A stretch of DNA of 64,000 nucleotides from Neptunomonas japonica DSM 18939 (GCF_000422765.1 NZ_AUGR01000002.1:248001-312000), one strand, 5' to 3'; numbered from the stretch's first letter, positions 29,468 through 39,844 are shown. The notes: generated from the sequence alone by a model not told the origin. Translations and numbers: made by a program.

Positions 29468-32400
29468 ATGAAACTAACTGAATATTCGATCACAAACCCC
29501 GTTACTAGCTGGATGTTTGCTCTGATCTTACTGCTCGGTGGTATTGTTTCTTACAATGGTTTGGGGCGGTTAGAGGACCCAGAGTTTACTCTTAAAATGG
29601 CGATGGTAATGACTAACTACCCTGGTGCTTCGCCGGCGCAGGTAGAAGAGGAGGTCACTTACCCTATTGAGAATGCTCTGCAACAACTGCCTTACGTAGA
29701 TTTTGTTACCTCTGTATCGTCTACAGGCTTGTCGCAAATCATTGTTGAAATGAAGGGGACCTACCGTAAAGATGACCTGAAACAGATTTGGGATGAACTC
29801 AGGCGTAAGGTGAATGACCTTAGCCCAAATTTACCTCCTGGCGTGTTGACCCCCAATGTTATGGATGACTTTGGCGATGTCTATGGTGTCTTGTTAGCCA
29901 TTAACGGTGAAGGGTATTCTTACGAGGAGCTTAAGGACTATTCCGACTATTTGCGACGTGAATTAGTGCTGATTCAAGGTGTCGGAAAAGTAACAATGGC
30001 GGGCGAGCAACAGGAACAAATAGTGGTTGAGGTTGCCCGAAATAAGCTATCGTCTTTGGGCATTTCTCCCGATCGAATTTATCAGCTTTTGCAGACTCAA
30101 AACCAAGTGTCTAATTCTGGTAGCATCAAGATAGGAAGCGAGTACATTCGCTTGCATCCAACGGGTGAGTTTCAAAGCGTTGAAGAGTTGGAAGGTTTAT
30201 TAATTTCTAACTCCGGAGCTTCTGAGCTGATTTATCTGGGTGATGTCGCTAAGGTTAGCCGAACCTATGCTGAAGTACCGCAAAACATTACTAACTACAA
30301 TAACCAGCAAGCTTTATTACTGGGAATCTCTTTTGCTAGTGGGGTTAATGTTGTCGAGATAGGTGAGAAAATCGAAAAACGTATGGCTGAACTAGAATAT
30401 GTTCGTCCTATCGGTATGGAAGTCTCTCATGTCTATAACCAGCCAGCTGAAGTAGATAACTCTATGCAAGGTTTCATGCTGAGTCTAACGGAAGCTGTAG
30501 CAATTGTGATTGCAGTACTGCTGGTCTTTATGGGCCTGAAAAGTGGCATCTTGATCGGCCTGATTCTGATGCTCACTGTGTTTGGTAGCTTTATATTTAT
30601 GAAGCTCTTTGCTATTGATCTGCAACGAATTTCATTGGGCGCACTCATTATCGCCTTAGGTATGCTGGTGGATAACGCTATTGTTATCACTGAAGGTATT
30701 TTGATAGGCATTAAAAAAGGCCAAACAAAGCTACAGGCCGCCTTAGATATTACACGCCAAACTAACCTTCCATTGCTAGGTGCAACGGTGATAGCCATTA
30801 CGGCTTTTGCTCCTATCGGTCTCTCTTCTGATGCGACAGGGGAGTTTGCCGGCAGCTTATTTTGGGTGCTATTGATATCCCTGCTGTTGAGTTGGGTTAC
30901 GGCTATCACGCTAACGCCCTTTTTTGCCGATTTAATGTTTAAAGAAAACGCAGGCAATAATATAAATGAAGACAAGGATGAGCAGCTTTATAAAGGCGCG
31001 ATATTCACCGCTTATAAGGTTCTATTGAATTTTTGTATGCGCTTTCGTATCTCCACTTTATTGTTAATGGTGGCGCTTTTTGTTGCAGCAGTTGTGGGTT
31101 TTGGGCAAGTTAAGCAGTCGTTCTTCCCTCCGTCTAATACGCCGATGTTTTATCTGGACTATTGGCGCTTTCAAGGATCAGATATCCGTGAAACGCAGAA
31201 AGATATCGAGGAAATACAAGCTTATCTTTTAACGCAGGAATCTGTAGAGCAAGTCACGACTACGGCCGGGCGTGGCGCTCCACGGTTTATGCTGACTTAT
31301 GGCCAGGAAAAATCTTATGCAGCCTTTGGGCAGGTGATAATTAGAGTAGATAATCGAGAGGCGCTGCGGCCTATGATGGCCAACCTCCGTGATTATATGG
31401 CTAATAACTATCCTCAAGCCGAATTTAAGGTTAAGCGGATGGAGATAGGGCCGTCAACGGACGCAAAGATCGAGGCCCGTTTTACAGGTCCCGATCCGGA
31501 TCAGTTACGTAAGTTAGCAGGTCAAGCTATAGAGATATTACAAGCTGACGCTGGTGCCCATAATATTCGCCACGACTGGCGACAGCGAACCAAGGTCATT
31601 CGTCCGCAGTTTAACGAAGCGATGGGACGTAGGGTCGGTATCAGCAAACAGGACCTTGATCAATTACTACTCTCTAGTTTTTCTGGTCAGCAAGTAGGAT
31701 TGTATCGTGAAGGCACTCAGTTGCTGCCAATTATTGCTAGGGCTCCGCAGTCGGAGCGTCTAACCATTGATAGCTTACCCGAACTTCAAGTCTACAGTCA
31801 GGCTGCTAACGCTTACGTGCCTATCGCTCAAGTGACCAACGGCTTTGAAACTGACTGGGAGGATTCATTGATTGTACGTCGTGATCGTAAGCGTACACTC
31901 ACAGTGATGGCCGACCACGATGTATTGGGCGATGAAACGGCCGCCACATTGTTTAGCCGAGTTCGACCGGGAATAGAGGCCATTGATTTACCGCCGGGCT
32001 ATAAAATGGAATGGGGTGGTGAGTATGAGTCCGCTGGTGATGCGCAAGCGGCACTATTTGGTGGCTTGCCATTAGGTTATCTAGGAATGTTTGTCATCAC
32101 AGTGCTTCTATTTAACTCGATTCGAGCTCCGTTGGTGATCTGGGCTACCGTACCGTTGGCTCTCATTGGTGTTTCTGTTGGCCTGTTGGTTATGGGAGCT
32201 CCATTCAGTTTTATGGCGTTGTTAGGCTTACTTAGCTTGTCGGGAATGTTGCTAAAAAATGGGATAGTGCTGGTTGATCAAATCAACCTTGAACTTTCAC
32301 AAGGTAAAGATCCTTACCTCGCCGTTTTCCACTCGGCGGTTAGTCGAGTAAGACCCGTAGCTATGGCTGCAATCACAACGATTCTTGGTATGATTCCACT

Positions 32401-32539
32401 GCTATTTGATGTCTTTTTTGAATCTATGGCGGTTACCATTATGTTTGGTTTAGGCTTTGCTACGGTGCTGACATTGATCGTTGTCCCCGTGCTATTTACC
32501 TTGCTTTACCGGATTCCCTATCAACCGCATGTTAAATAG
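29468..32539 (+). CDS. RND efflux pump, HAE1-type permease
   Basis: 1023 aa, expected length for AcrB-like pumps with about 12 membrane segments and two large periplasmic loops. The family start ITNPVTSWMFALILLLGG is present. The TM4 motif is ALGMLVDNAIVITEGI: one Asp of the usual Asp-Asp pair is Asn, as in several non-AcrB RND groups. It exports drugs, dyes or metabolites with proton uptake. Translationally adjacent to the fusion protein; no TolC-type channel gene is in the operon. Confidence 0.92.
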   Translation: MKLTEYSITNPVTSWMFALILLLGGIVSYNGLGRLEDPEFTLKMAMVMTNYPGASPAQVEEEVTYPIENALQQLPYVDFVTSVSSTGLSQIIVEMKGTYRKDDLKQIWDELRRKVNDLSPNLPPGVLTPNVMDDFGDVYGVLLAINGEGYSYEELKDYSDYLRRELVLIQGVGKVTMAGEQQEQIVVEVARNKLSSLGISPDRIYQLLQTQNQVSNSGSIKIGSEYIRLHPTGEFQSVEELEGLLISNSGASELIYLGDVAKVSRTYAEVPQNITNYNNQQALLLGISFASGVNVVEIGEKIEKRMAELEYVRPIGMEVSHVYNQPAEVDNSMQGFMLSLTEAVAIVIAVLLVFMGLKSGILIGLILMLTVFGSFIFMKLFAIDLQRISLGALIIALGMLVDNAIVITEGILIGIKKGQTKLQAALDITRQTNLPLLGATVIAITAFAPIGLSSDATGEFAGSLFWVLLISLLLSWVTAITLTPFFADLMFKENAGNNINEDKDEQLYKGAIFTAYKVLLNFCMRFRISTLLLMVALFVAAVVGFGQVKQSFFPPSNTPMFYLDYWRFQGSDIRETQKDIEEIQAYLLTQESVEQVTTTAGRGAPRFMLTYGQEKSYAAFGQVIIRVDNREALRPMMANLRDYMANNYPQAEFKVKRMEIGPSTDAKIEARFTGPDPDQLRKLAGQAIEILQADAGAHNIRHDWRQRTKVIRPQFNEAMGRRVGISKQDLDQLLLSSFSGQQVGLYREGTQLLPIIARAPQSERLTIDSLPELQVYSQAANAYVPIAQVTNGFETDWEDSLIVRRDRKRTLTVMADHDVLGDETAATLFSRVRPGIEAIDLPPGYKMEWGGEYESAGDAQAALFGGLPLGYLGMFVITVLLFNSIRAPLVIWATVPLALIGVSVGLLVMGAPFSFMALLGLLSLSGMLLKNGIVLVDQINLELSQGKDPYLAVFHSAVSRVRPVAMAAITTILGMIPLLFDVFFESMAVTIMFGLGFATVLTLIVVPVLFTLLYRIPYQPHVK

Positions 32540-32569
32540 CAAAAGTTGTTTATTATAAGGCCCTACGAG

Positions 32570-32601
32570 CTTATAAAAGGTCCATAAGGGCCTTTTATAA
32601 G
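32570..32601. terminator. palindromic hairpin after RND operon
   Basis: A 14-bp stem (one G-U) with loop ATAA, 31 bases after the pump stop codon and before the convergent hydrolase gene. No U tract beyond the stem arms. Confidence 0.55.
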
Positions 32602-32682
32602 CATGAGTTATCATCCTCTATTGTGATAGTTTTGTTGATGTAAGCTGTCAGCATTTAGTCAATGCTTTACCTACTTGATATA

Positions 32683-33432
32683 TCAATCATGCGTTAGAAA
32701 GTCATATAGCAATTGATTAAACAGCTGTGGGTTCTCTAAATGTGCATTGTGTGAACACAGTGGCATAACCGCCAAACTAGAATTTTGTATCTCTTGCCAC
32801 AGGGCGTAAGGTTGCTGCCAGATATAGCTGCGGTCTATGTCCCCCCATATCACCAATGTGTGGGATTGGATCTGATCCAGCCGTCCGACAGCGCTCCAAC
32901 CAGCCATCGCATTCAATCCATTGATATAGGTTTGCAATGACACGCCTTTGGCCAACTCCATTCCGGGTTCAAAATTAGCGTCTTTTGCCCCTTGTTTAAA
33001 CCAGCTTGCTACCGTGTAGTGCTTGGCCTCTCCGGTGCCATCCTTTTCTACCTTTTCCATGCTGACTTTTAGAGGCTCGAAGCGACCGGGCAATTCACCC
33101 ATCGGCCCGGTTCCATAAAGCACAAGACGATTGACTCTTTCTGGCGCTTGAAGGGCTATCTCCTGAGCAATCATGCCGCCCATAGAGTGGCCTACTAGGT
33201 GAAAGTTTTTCACGCCTAATCTATCTAGTTTTTCGAGTATCGTATTCGCAAAGCTAGCGACTTTGTCGTGCCCAGTTTGTTGTGTTTCTCCGCCATAACC
33301 GGGCAGGTCCATGGCGATAACTTCAAAGCGTGTACTTAAGCTTTCAATCTGTTTATCCCAGTAAGAAAGCCCGCTTAAGAACCCATGAACTAAGACCAAC
33401 ACGGGTCCCTTCCCGACTCTAATGCATCCCAT
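32683..33432 (-). CDS. alpha/beta-fold hydrolase
   Basis: 249 aa. The nucleophile Ser is in LVGHSMGGMIAQ, the acid Asp in IWGDIDRSY and the His in CSHNAHLENP; the oxyanion region is VLVHGFLSGLSYW. Resembles the 3-oxoadipate enol-lactonase/epoxide hydrolase group, so an ester, lactone or C-C bond hydrolase. AGGAGAGA lies before the ATG. It starts 10 bases after the TRAP large-subunit gene and is last in that operon, so it may act on the imported compound. The substrate is unknown. Confidence 0.85.
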   Translation of the reverse strand: MGCIRVGKGPVLVLVHGFLSGLSYWDKQIESLSTRFEVIAMDLPGYGGETQQTGHDKVASFANTILEKLDRLGVKNFHLVGHSMGGMIAQEIALQAPERVNRLVLYGTGPMGELPGRFEPLKVSMEKVEKDGTGEAKHYTVASWFKQGAKDANFEPGMELAKGVSLQTYINGLNAMAGWSAVGRLDQIQSHTLVIWGDIDRSYIWQQPYALWQEIQNSSLAVMPLCSHNAHLENPQLFNQLLYDFLTHD

Positions 33433-33442
33433 AATCTCTCTC

Positions 33443-34744
33443 CTAATCCATGATGCTCGGTAACCACAGTGCTATGTCGGGGATCATGACCATCAAGCCC
33501 AATAAAATGATCAGGGAACCAATGAAAGGTAGGCAGCCAATAATGACGTCTATGATGGTGATTTCCTTTCGGGCTAGGGCTTGTATGACATACAAGTTGA
33601 GCCCTACGGGGGGGGTGAGCACCGCCAACTCCATGGTGATGGTATATATCACGCCAAACCAGATCAGATCGAAGCCAGATGCGGCTACGAGCGGGTACAT
33701 GGTTGGTAGGGTAATGAAGGTCATGGAGACCGGTTCAAGGAACATGCCGAGAATGACGTAAAACACGATGATTATTGCCAGCACTAAGTAGGGCGATAGC
33801 TCCATTGCACTGAAAATTTCAGTGAACTGCTGTGGCACGCGATAGTAGGTCATCACAAAACCGAACAGCACACCGGCCGATAGCAGTAGACCGAGGTATC
33901 CCATGGTTTGCATGGTGGCGCGTATCGCCCCAAGAAAGCCATCCCAACGTAATCCACCGACAGTAAAGGCCATAATCATGGTGGCGACACAGGAGATCCC
34001 TGCCGCTTCAGTGGGCGTTGCTATACCAGTATAGATCGATACCGTGATAATCAGACCGATAAAAATAACCGGCAAAACGGCGCTCAACGCTAATCCCCAA
34101 GGGATCGGGTTGGTGTTATCACGCTCTGGTACATCTTGCGGGCGTAACCAGCCCCAGATAGCGACGATAATGATAAAGAACGAGACTAAAATGATGCCCG
34201 GAATAACGCCGGCAATAAATAGATCGCCAATTGATTGGTCTGTCACGATACCGTAAAACAGCAGAATCAGGCTCGGTGGGATCAATACGCTGAGCGTACC
34301 ACCGGCAGCTAACACACCACTGGATAAACGTTTGCCATAACCCAGTTTCAACATCTCAGGAAGGGCTACCCCTCCAATGGTAAGTGATCCCACCATGCTG
34401 GAGCCGCAGACCGCGCCAAAACCTGCACAGGCACCGATACTCCCGTAGGCGGCAGAGCCTCTGACAGGAACCTTACTGTGCATAAACCAGTAGAGATTGG
34501 GGCCAATCGACGATCGCCCGATGAGCTCGCCTAAGAGCACAAAGAGTGGCACAGCCAGCAGTATGTAATCGACCCATACCCCCCAGAGTTTTAGCTCGGC
34601 GGTGATGAGTGATGTCGACAGCGACTGAATACTGAGAAGAAACGGTACCGACGCCGCCGCCAGTGCGAATGGGATTGGAAGACCAATCGAGATGAATAGA
34701 ATGAGCAGACCAAGTAAACCTAGACCGACAGTGTACCATTCCAT
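33443..34744 (-). CDS. TRAP transporter large permease DctM (system 1)
   Basis: 433 aa with about 12 membrane segments, DctM family (FGAVCGSSMVGSLTIGGVAL, GVLAAGGTLSVLIPPSLILL, LTPPVGLNLYVIQAL). It moves an organic acid with sodium. The start codon overlaps the small-subunit stop (TAATG). Part of the order DctP-DctQ-DctM-hydrolase on the minus strand. Confidence 0.93.
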   Translation of the reverse strand: MEWYTVGLGLLGLLILFISIGLPIPFALAAASVPFLLSIQSLSTSLITAELKLWGVWVDYILLAVPLFVLLGELIGRSSIGPNLYWFMHSKVPVRGSAAYGSIGACAGFGAVCGSSMVGSLTIGGVALPEMLKLGYGKRLSSGVLAAGGTLSVLIPPSLILLFYGIVTDQSIGDLFIAGVIPGIILVSFFIIIVAIWGWLRPQDVPERDNTNPIPWGLALSAVLPVIFIGLIITVSIYTGIATPTEAAGISCVATMIMAFTVGGLRWDGFLGAIRATMQTMGYLGLLLSAGVLFGFVMTYYRVPQQFTEIFSAMELSPYLVLAIIIVFYVILGMFLEPVSMTFITLPTMYPLVAASGFDLIWFGVIYTITMELAVLTPPVGLNLYVIQALARKEITIIDVIIGCLPFIGSLIILLGLMVMIPDIALWLPSIMD

Positions 34745-35256
34745 TAGGGAGCCTCCTGTACAGCATCTACCCGGCGCGATGGATGTTCGTAGTTAAGTAG
34801 ACGAACAATCGCTAGCAGGGTAAAAATTAACAATGAAATAGCAACGGGAATCCAGAAATAGAATCGCGGCCAGAGCAAAATCTCTGAAGCGGCCCCCGAA
34901 TGAAAGGCGCGATAAGCAGCTTCGCACGCGGAGACACTGAAAAACATCCCTGTCAGTGTCATGATTAGTAAGTTGATTCTATCGATGATTCCTTGAACCT
35001 TTACAGGCAGTAAATCCCGCAGCAATGTGACCTTTGGATAGGCGTCGTTGCTAAGCGCATACGCCAACCCAAAGAATGCAACAGGCACCAGCATTAATGC
35101 TGTTGCCTCGGTCACCATGCCGTCAGGGCTATCAAGTACATAGCGCATGAATACGCCATAACTGATCCAAACTGCCTGAATGAGGACGATTACACCACCG
35201 CAATACAGCAGTACCAGTGCTAGTCGTTCTAGTAGTCGAGCCAATGCCTGTCGCAT
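34744..35256 (-). CDS. TRAP transporter small permease DctQ (system 1)
   Basis: 170 aa, four membrane segments, DctQ family. GAGGGTG lies before the ATG. One base overlaps the DctM start, suggesting translational coupling. It lies 29 bases after the binding-protein gene. Confidence 0.88.
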   Translation of the reverse strand: MRQALARLLERLALVLLYCGGVIVLIQAVWISYGVFMRYVLDSPDGMVTEATALMLVPVAFFGLAYALSNDAYPKVTLLRDLLPVKVQGIIDRINLLIMTLTGMFFSVSACEAAYRAFHSGAASEILLWPRFYFWIPVAISLLIFTLLAIVRLLNYEHPSRRVDAVQEAP

Positions 35257-35285
35257 ATTGACACCCTCTTATTGCAAAAAATAAC

Positions 35286-36281
35286 TTAGTTAGCGTGCTT
35301 AGCAAATAAAGCTCTAACCTTGTTAGCAAGAGGTTTTCCACAGGCTGCATCAACTTCACTATTCCATGAAGATTGCGCCTTTTCGATCATGGCATGACGG
35401 TCTTCTTGAGAGACCGTGACAGCGGCACCGCCACCTTTCATTACCGCGTTACCCACACGCTGATCGACCCAGTCTTCATAACGAGGTTTTAACCAGGTTT
35501 CTGCTTCTTTTGCCGCTTCTAGCAATGCGGTTTGGTTGCTTTCGCTGAGTGAGTCGAACTTGTTTTTATTCATCATGTACATGATGTTGCCGTAGAATAG
35601 GTTGGCATTGACCATGTAAGGCATAACACTCCACAGTTTCCATGAACTGTAGGTTGCGACGCCCATATTGATGCCATCGACGACACCACGTTCCGCTGAC
35701 TGGAAGACTTCTTTTGGTGCAACAAAAACGGGTTTTCCGCCCCATGATTCAATCATGCTACTAACCAGTGGGCCGATAGATCGAACCAGCTTTCCGTCCA
35801 AATTACTCAAGTCCTGAATAGGTTCTTCGAACCACCATTCCTGGTCGTAGGAATAGTTAGAATTGATCAAAGGAACCAAGCCTACTTTTGCGGACTCGCT
35901 ACGCATTAACTCAGCGTATTCAGCATCCAGATCGATTTGGTTTTCAAGGCTGACGGCTGCAGGGTATAAGGATGTAACGCGATAACACGCTAGACGCTTA
36001 TCTGCCGGAATCCAGCTAACATCCGAGACACCGCCCTGTACGGCATCAACACCCTCACTCCAGCCATGCAACGTAGACGACGGGAAAATCTGTATGTCTA
36101 AATCGCCATTGGATTTTTGGCTGGCTAACTCAGCAAACTTTTTAAATCCGTCATAACGAATATCTGACTCGTTCACGTAGGTGGATACACGAATCGTTTC
36201 TTTTGCCTGAACAACGCTTGCCGTCATACCGAGTACTACGGCGCTGGCTAAAACTGTTCGTAAGAATGTAGTTTTCATCAT
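35286..36281 (-). CDS. TRAP transporter binding protein DctP (system 1)
   Basis: 331 aa. The signal peptide runs to VVQA (about residue 28), followed by the DctP domain (ETIRVSTYVNESDIRYDG). The double ATG at 36281/36278 lies after GGTGA; the frame continues 63 bases upstream without a better signal. Its ligand is unknown: the family binds carboxylates and some sulfonates. The next genes, two LysR regulators and a cysteate sulfo-lyase, allow a link to cysteate uptake, as inference. Confidence 0.88.
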   Translation of the reverse strand: MMKTTFLRTVLASAVVLGMTASVVQAKETIRVSTYVNESDIRYDGFKKFAELASQKSNGDLDIQIFPSSTLHGWSEGVDAVQGGVSDVSWIPADKRLACYRVTSLYPAAVSLENQIDLDAEYAELMRSESAKVGLVPLINSNYSYDQEWWFEEPIQDLSNLDGKLVRSIGPLVSSMIESWGGKPVFVAPKEVFQSAERGVVDGINMGVATYSSWKLWSVMPYMVNANLFYGNIMYMMNKNKFDSLSESNQTALLEAAKEAETWLKPRYEDWVDQRVGNAVMKGGGAAVTVSQEDRHAMIEKAQSSWNSEVDAACGKPLANKVRALFAKHAN

Positions 36282-36688
36282 TTGAATCACCATTATTTTT
36301 ATTGTCGTCATAGTCATATGAGTTGGGTTTATGTTCTTACTCATGTTTTTAGTATTTCCATTTTTTTTAATTTTTGGCTAATGCTTATTCAGACTGACCC
36401 CATGCTGAAAATGGCAAGCCCGCATGTTTACACGTCTTGCAACGCAGTTATTCAGCGGAAGACGTATTTTATGTTGTATGACGAAAGAGGCTTTGGAAGC
36501 AGAAAAATGGCTCTTGAAGGTATTCTTCTTGCACTATTTGACCCTGCTAGTGCATGCTGAAAAGCAGTTTGTTCTAGAATGTTTGTGGCCACTGCTATTT
36601 TGCAGCATTGTTGTTAGCGAATATCTTTAGGGCCGACTTATACTGTTGATAATAATAACTAAAAGATCTTATTTGAAAGGAAGGGTTG
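36282..36688. other. 407-bp divergent spacer, no gene
   Basis: Between TRAP system 1 and a LysR gene. It contains open frames of up to 92 codons with no ribosome site or family features, so I take them as chance. LysR target sites are likely here but cannot be placed. Confidence 0.5.
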
Positions 36689-37615
36689 GTGGATATAAAG
36701 CTACTCGAAGACTTTGTATGCCTTGCAAATTTACAAAATTTCACAGCTGCCGCTTTAGAGCGGCATGTTACGCAGTCTGCTTTGAGTCGGCGTATCAAGG
36801 CGCTGGAAGAGTGGCTGGGTACAACACTTGTTAATCGTGATAGTCCCTCGTTTGATCTTACTCCGCAGGGTGTGGCATTTGTTGCGGAGGCTGAAGTTAT
36901 TTTGAGGCGTTTATATAATGCGCGTGAAGCTGTGCGAGCATTGGGTTCTAGCGGTGAAAGTGAGATTAGAGTGGCGGCACAAAGCTCTATCGCTCAAACG
37001 TTGTTTCTTGACTGGACCAAACGATTTGAGAAACGTTTAGACTCTGTGTATGTCCGTTTGATTTCAGAAAAGCTTACCGACTGCATCGACCTGCTCAATC
37101 AGGGCCATGTTGATTACATGCTCTGCTATGCGAATGAGAACGTAAGCTTGCCCATCGATGAGAACAAGTTCTCTTACACGACGATCGGTAAAGATACATT
37201 GATTCCGGTGACAACACCGCTCAATGGAGATGACATCCAAGAACCCGCTTTTACTTTGCCGGGCAGCCCTGAAAACCCTACCCCTTTTGTTGCTTACACC
37301 CATGACTCACTGTTTGGTAAAACAGTCGATAAGCTGATACAGGATAAGGGCAGGCATTGTTATTTATCTCGACGCTACGAAAATGCATTTTCCCATGTGC
37401 TTAAGTCAATGATTATTGAACGGTTAGGCTTTGCATGGCTTCCCAAGTCCTCAATTCTTTCAGAGCTCAAAGACGGTAAGCTCTGCAGTGCTGGGGATAA
37501 AAGCTGGGATATTGAGTATGACATTCGTCTGTATTATCACCACTCGGCCAGCTCTGCCCGCGAACAGGTTATTATGGAAACCTCTCTTGAAATGGCAGCA
37601 GAGCTTATAAAGTAA
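36689..37615 (+). CDS. LysR-family regulator, paralogue A
   Basis: 308 aa from a GTG at 36689 (MDIKLLEDFVCLANLQNFT); a TTG one codon earlier also sits near GGAAGG. Helix-turn-helix core ALERHVTQSALSRRIKALEEWLG. It shares this layout closely with the convergent gene at 37626-38525 (RFVTQPAFGRRIRALENWLG). Divergent from TRAP system 1, so a likely regulator of it. Confidence 0.86.
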   Translation: MDIKLLEDFVCLANLQNFTAAALERHVTQSALSRRIKALEEWLGTTLVNRDSPSFDLTPQGVAFVAEAEVILRRLYNAREAVRALGSSGESEIRVAAQSSIAQTLFLDWTKRFEKRLDSVYVRLISEKLTDCIDLLNQGHVDYMLCYANENVSLPIDENKFSYTTIGKDTLIPVTTPLNGDDIQEPAFTLPGSPENPTPFVAYTHDSLFGKTVDKLIQDKGRHCYLSRRYENAFSHVLKSMIIERLGFAWLPKSSILSELKDGKLCSAGDKSWDIEYDIRLYYHHSASSAREQVIMETSLEMAAELIK

Positions 37616-37625
37616 TAGTGAGAGT

Positions 37626-38525
37626 TCAGGCCTTCATGTTTTTCAGATAATCCCAGATGAGCTCAACTTCTTTTAGCCTTGGGTCTTTCTTGCGATAAAG
37701 CATGATTTTTAGTTCGGGAGCAGGGAGGTGTTCGTAAATCCGTACCAGTAGGCCTCGTTTCAATTCTTGCTTAATGGCACTGGCGGGCAACCACGCCATA
37801 CCGTTACCTGCTAATGCCAGTGCTTTAAGCCCCTCAACCAATGCATTTTCACATTGAATCTGAAATTTAATGGTATTTTTTCTACGTGAAAAATAGTCTC
37901 GTTGTAATAATCTTCCGAAAAATGATTCATCAGGATAATTCAGAAGCTTTAGAGGCTCATGCAAATGGGGAGCATGTAAGGGTGTTCCGTTTTCGTCAAT
38001 GGCAGATACCGGAATTAACTCATCAGTTCCAACCTGTAGGCTCAGTACATCATCCCGCTCTAGTTGGGGGAATATCTCAGGAGAGTGATAACTCAGCAAG
38101 AAATCACCCTGATCGGACAGCAGCGTATCAAGACAATCATGGAGGTTATAGGCATTGATCCTCATGCAGGTATCATTAATCAATGGCTGTAGTGATTTAA
38201 CCCAATAGGGTATGAAAGAGACGGTCAGTGAGTGTTGGGCTACGAAGACAATCCGTTTTGTGCTGGTAAGTCGCTCCCGCATCTGTGCGCGAGTATTGTA
38301 GAACTGCTCTACCCATTGCTGGGCTTGTTCAACAAACTCTACTCCCATAGGGGTGAGAGCAGTAGGGTATTGCTGCCGGTCGACCAGCTCAACACCCAGC
38401 CAGTTTTCTAAGGCTCTGATACGGCGCCCGAAAGCGGGTTGTGTTACAAACCGGGCTTCAGCACCTTTTGAGAAGCTGCTGTATTCTGCCAAAGCAAGGT
38501 AGTCTTCCAACCATTTTAGCTCCAT
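37626..38525 (-). CDS. LysR-family regulator, paralogue B
   Basis: 299 aa, starting MELKWLEDYLALAEYSSFSK. It is convergent with paralogue A (10 bases apart) and divergent from the cuyA-like gene across 215 bases, which makes it the natural regulator of that gene. Each paralogue faces one of the two adjacent units (TRAP, CuyA), suggesting a duplicated control pair over one pathway. Confidence 0.86.
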   Translation of the reverse strand: MELKWLEDYLALAEYSSFSKGAEARFVTQPAFGRRIRALENWLGVELVDRQQYPTALTPMGVEFVEQAQQWVEQFYNTRAQMRERLTSTKRIVFVAQHSLTVSFIPYWVKSLQPLINDTCMRINAYNLHDCLDTLLSDQGDFLLSYHSPEIFPQLERDDVLSLQVGTDELIPVSAIDENGTPLHAPHLHEPLKLLNYPDESFFGRLLQRDYFSRRKNTIKFQIQCENALVEGLKALALAGNGMAWLPASAIKQELKRGLLVRIYEHLPAPELKIMLYRKKDPRLKEVELIWDYLKNMKA

Positions 38526-38740
38526 TTCTTACTCCTGCTTTATCTCTACTCATGCTTATGTTTGGCCCCGGATGTGCCCCAGAAGCAACGCTATATCTAG
38601 AGTATGCCAAAAAGTACCAAGCTGTACAGAAAACAGCATTGGTCAGTTGTTGTTGAGAAATCCTATGATAAATCACCGTTCAATAGCGTCACTTGAACAA
38701 AGCCTATGAGCTGCACAAGTATAATAACAGGAGCATTACG

Positions 38741-39751
38741 ATGCATTTATCTCGCTTTCCCCGCTTACAATTTGCACATTTGGCAACACCACTTGAGCCC
38801 ATGAAAAACCTTAGCAAGCTTCTTGGAGGGCCTAATCTTTGGATTAAACGGGATGATTGCACGGGTTTGGCTGGTGGCGGCAACAAGACTCGCAAGCTAG
38901 AGTTCCTGATGGGCGATGCCATTGCTCAGGGTGCTGATACCATTATTACTCAAGGCGCAACACAGTCTAACCATGCTCGCCAGACGGCAGCAATCGCGAC
39001 TAAAATGGGTATGGAATGCCATGTACTATTGGAAGACCGTACTGGCAGTAAAGACGTTGACTATAACTACAATGGTAACGTGCTACTGGACCAGTTATTT
39101 GGTGCATCTTTAAGCAAGTTCCCTGCTGATACTGACATGAATCAAGCGATGGAAGAAGTTGCCGAAAAACTACGTGCACAAGGCAAGACTCCTTATATTA
39201 TTCCAGGTGGTGGATCTAACCCTATTGGTGCTTTGGGTTATGTGAATGCGGCTTTAGAGCTTCTCACACAGGCGAATGATATGGGCCTTAAGATCGATAG
39301 AGTCGTTCATGCCACAGGTAGCGCGGGTACACAGGCTGGCTTGGTCACAGGTTTAGTGGCCTCTAATAGCCTGATCCCTGTTTTAGGGATTGGTGTTCGT
39401 GCTCCACGTGAACTGCAAGAGGGTAATGTATTTCGCCTCGCAGAAAAAACTGCTGAGCATCTGGGCATCCCAGGAGTGGTTAAGCGCGAAGATGTTGTGG
39501 CTAACTGTGATTATGTGGGTGAGGGCTACGGAATACCAACAGAAAGCGGTATCGAAGCGATCGAACTTTTTGCCCGCCAAGAATCTATTATGCTAGACCC
39601 AGTTTATTCTGCCAAAGGTGCAGCAGGCTTTATCGATCTGATCCGTAAAGGCCATTTTGATAAAGATGACAATATCGTTTTCTTACATACAGGCGGTGCT
39701 CAGGCTCTGTTTGGCTATCGCCAAGCCTTGGACTTTGAAGACTACTGCTAA
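38741..39751 (+). CDS. cuyA: L-cysteate sulfo-lyase, CuyA type
   Basis: 336 aa, PLP fold-type II (ACC deaminase/D-cysteine desulfhydrase group). The PLP lysine is K49 in [12 protein letters not shown]. It matches the CuyA pattern I know from Ruegeria: MHLSRFPR start, [50 protein letters not shown] and [16 protein letters not shown]. CuyA splits L-cysteate to pyruvate, ammonia and sulfite. AGGAG precedes the ATG at 38741; the upstream frame is not conserved. Databases often label such genes D-cysteine desulfhydrase, which remains the alternative. No sulfite exporter gene is beside it. Confidence 0.8.
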   Translation: MHLSRFPRLQFAHLATPLEPMKNLSKLLGGPNLWIKRDDCTGLAGGGNKTRKLEFLMGDAIAQGADTIITQGATQSNHARQTAAIATKMGMECHVLLEDRTGSKDVDYNYNGNVLLDQLFGASLSKFPADTDMNQAMEEVAEKLRAQGKTPYIIPGGGSNPIGALGYVNAALELLTQANDMGLKIDRVVHATGSAGTQAGLVTGLVASNSLIPVLGIGVRAPRELQEGNVFRLAEKTAEHLGIPGVVKREDVVANCDYVGEGYGIPTESGIEAIELFARQESIMLDPVYSAKGAAGFIDLIRKGHFDKDDNIVFLHTGGAQALFGYRQALDFEDYC

Positions 39752-39791
39752 ATCTAGTAATTAGCGATTAGATTGCCTCCAGCCATATTTC

Positions 39792-39834
39792 AGCGGGCTC
39801 CCATTGGCTTTTGTCGATGGGAACCGCTCTTTTT
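39792..39834 (+). terminator. terminator after cuyA
   Basis: The stem AGCGG/CCGCT with inner CCCAT/ATGGG (39792-39828) is followed by CTTTTT. It starts 41 bases after the stop. Confidence 0.8.
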
Positions 39835-39844
39835 GAAGTTATTG

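Noticed and set aside
30433-30975. 180-codon open frame antisense to the RND pump
   Set aside because: A shadow of the pump coding frame; no ribosome site, family motif or independent composition.
36282-36688. Small genes in the TRAP/LysR spacer
   Set aside because: Frames up to 92 codons overlap each other and lack ribosome sites and recognisable features.
38741-39751. D-cysteine desulfhydrase or ACC deaminase call
   Set aside because: The sequence follows the CuyA pattern along its length; kept only as an alternative.
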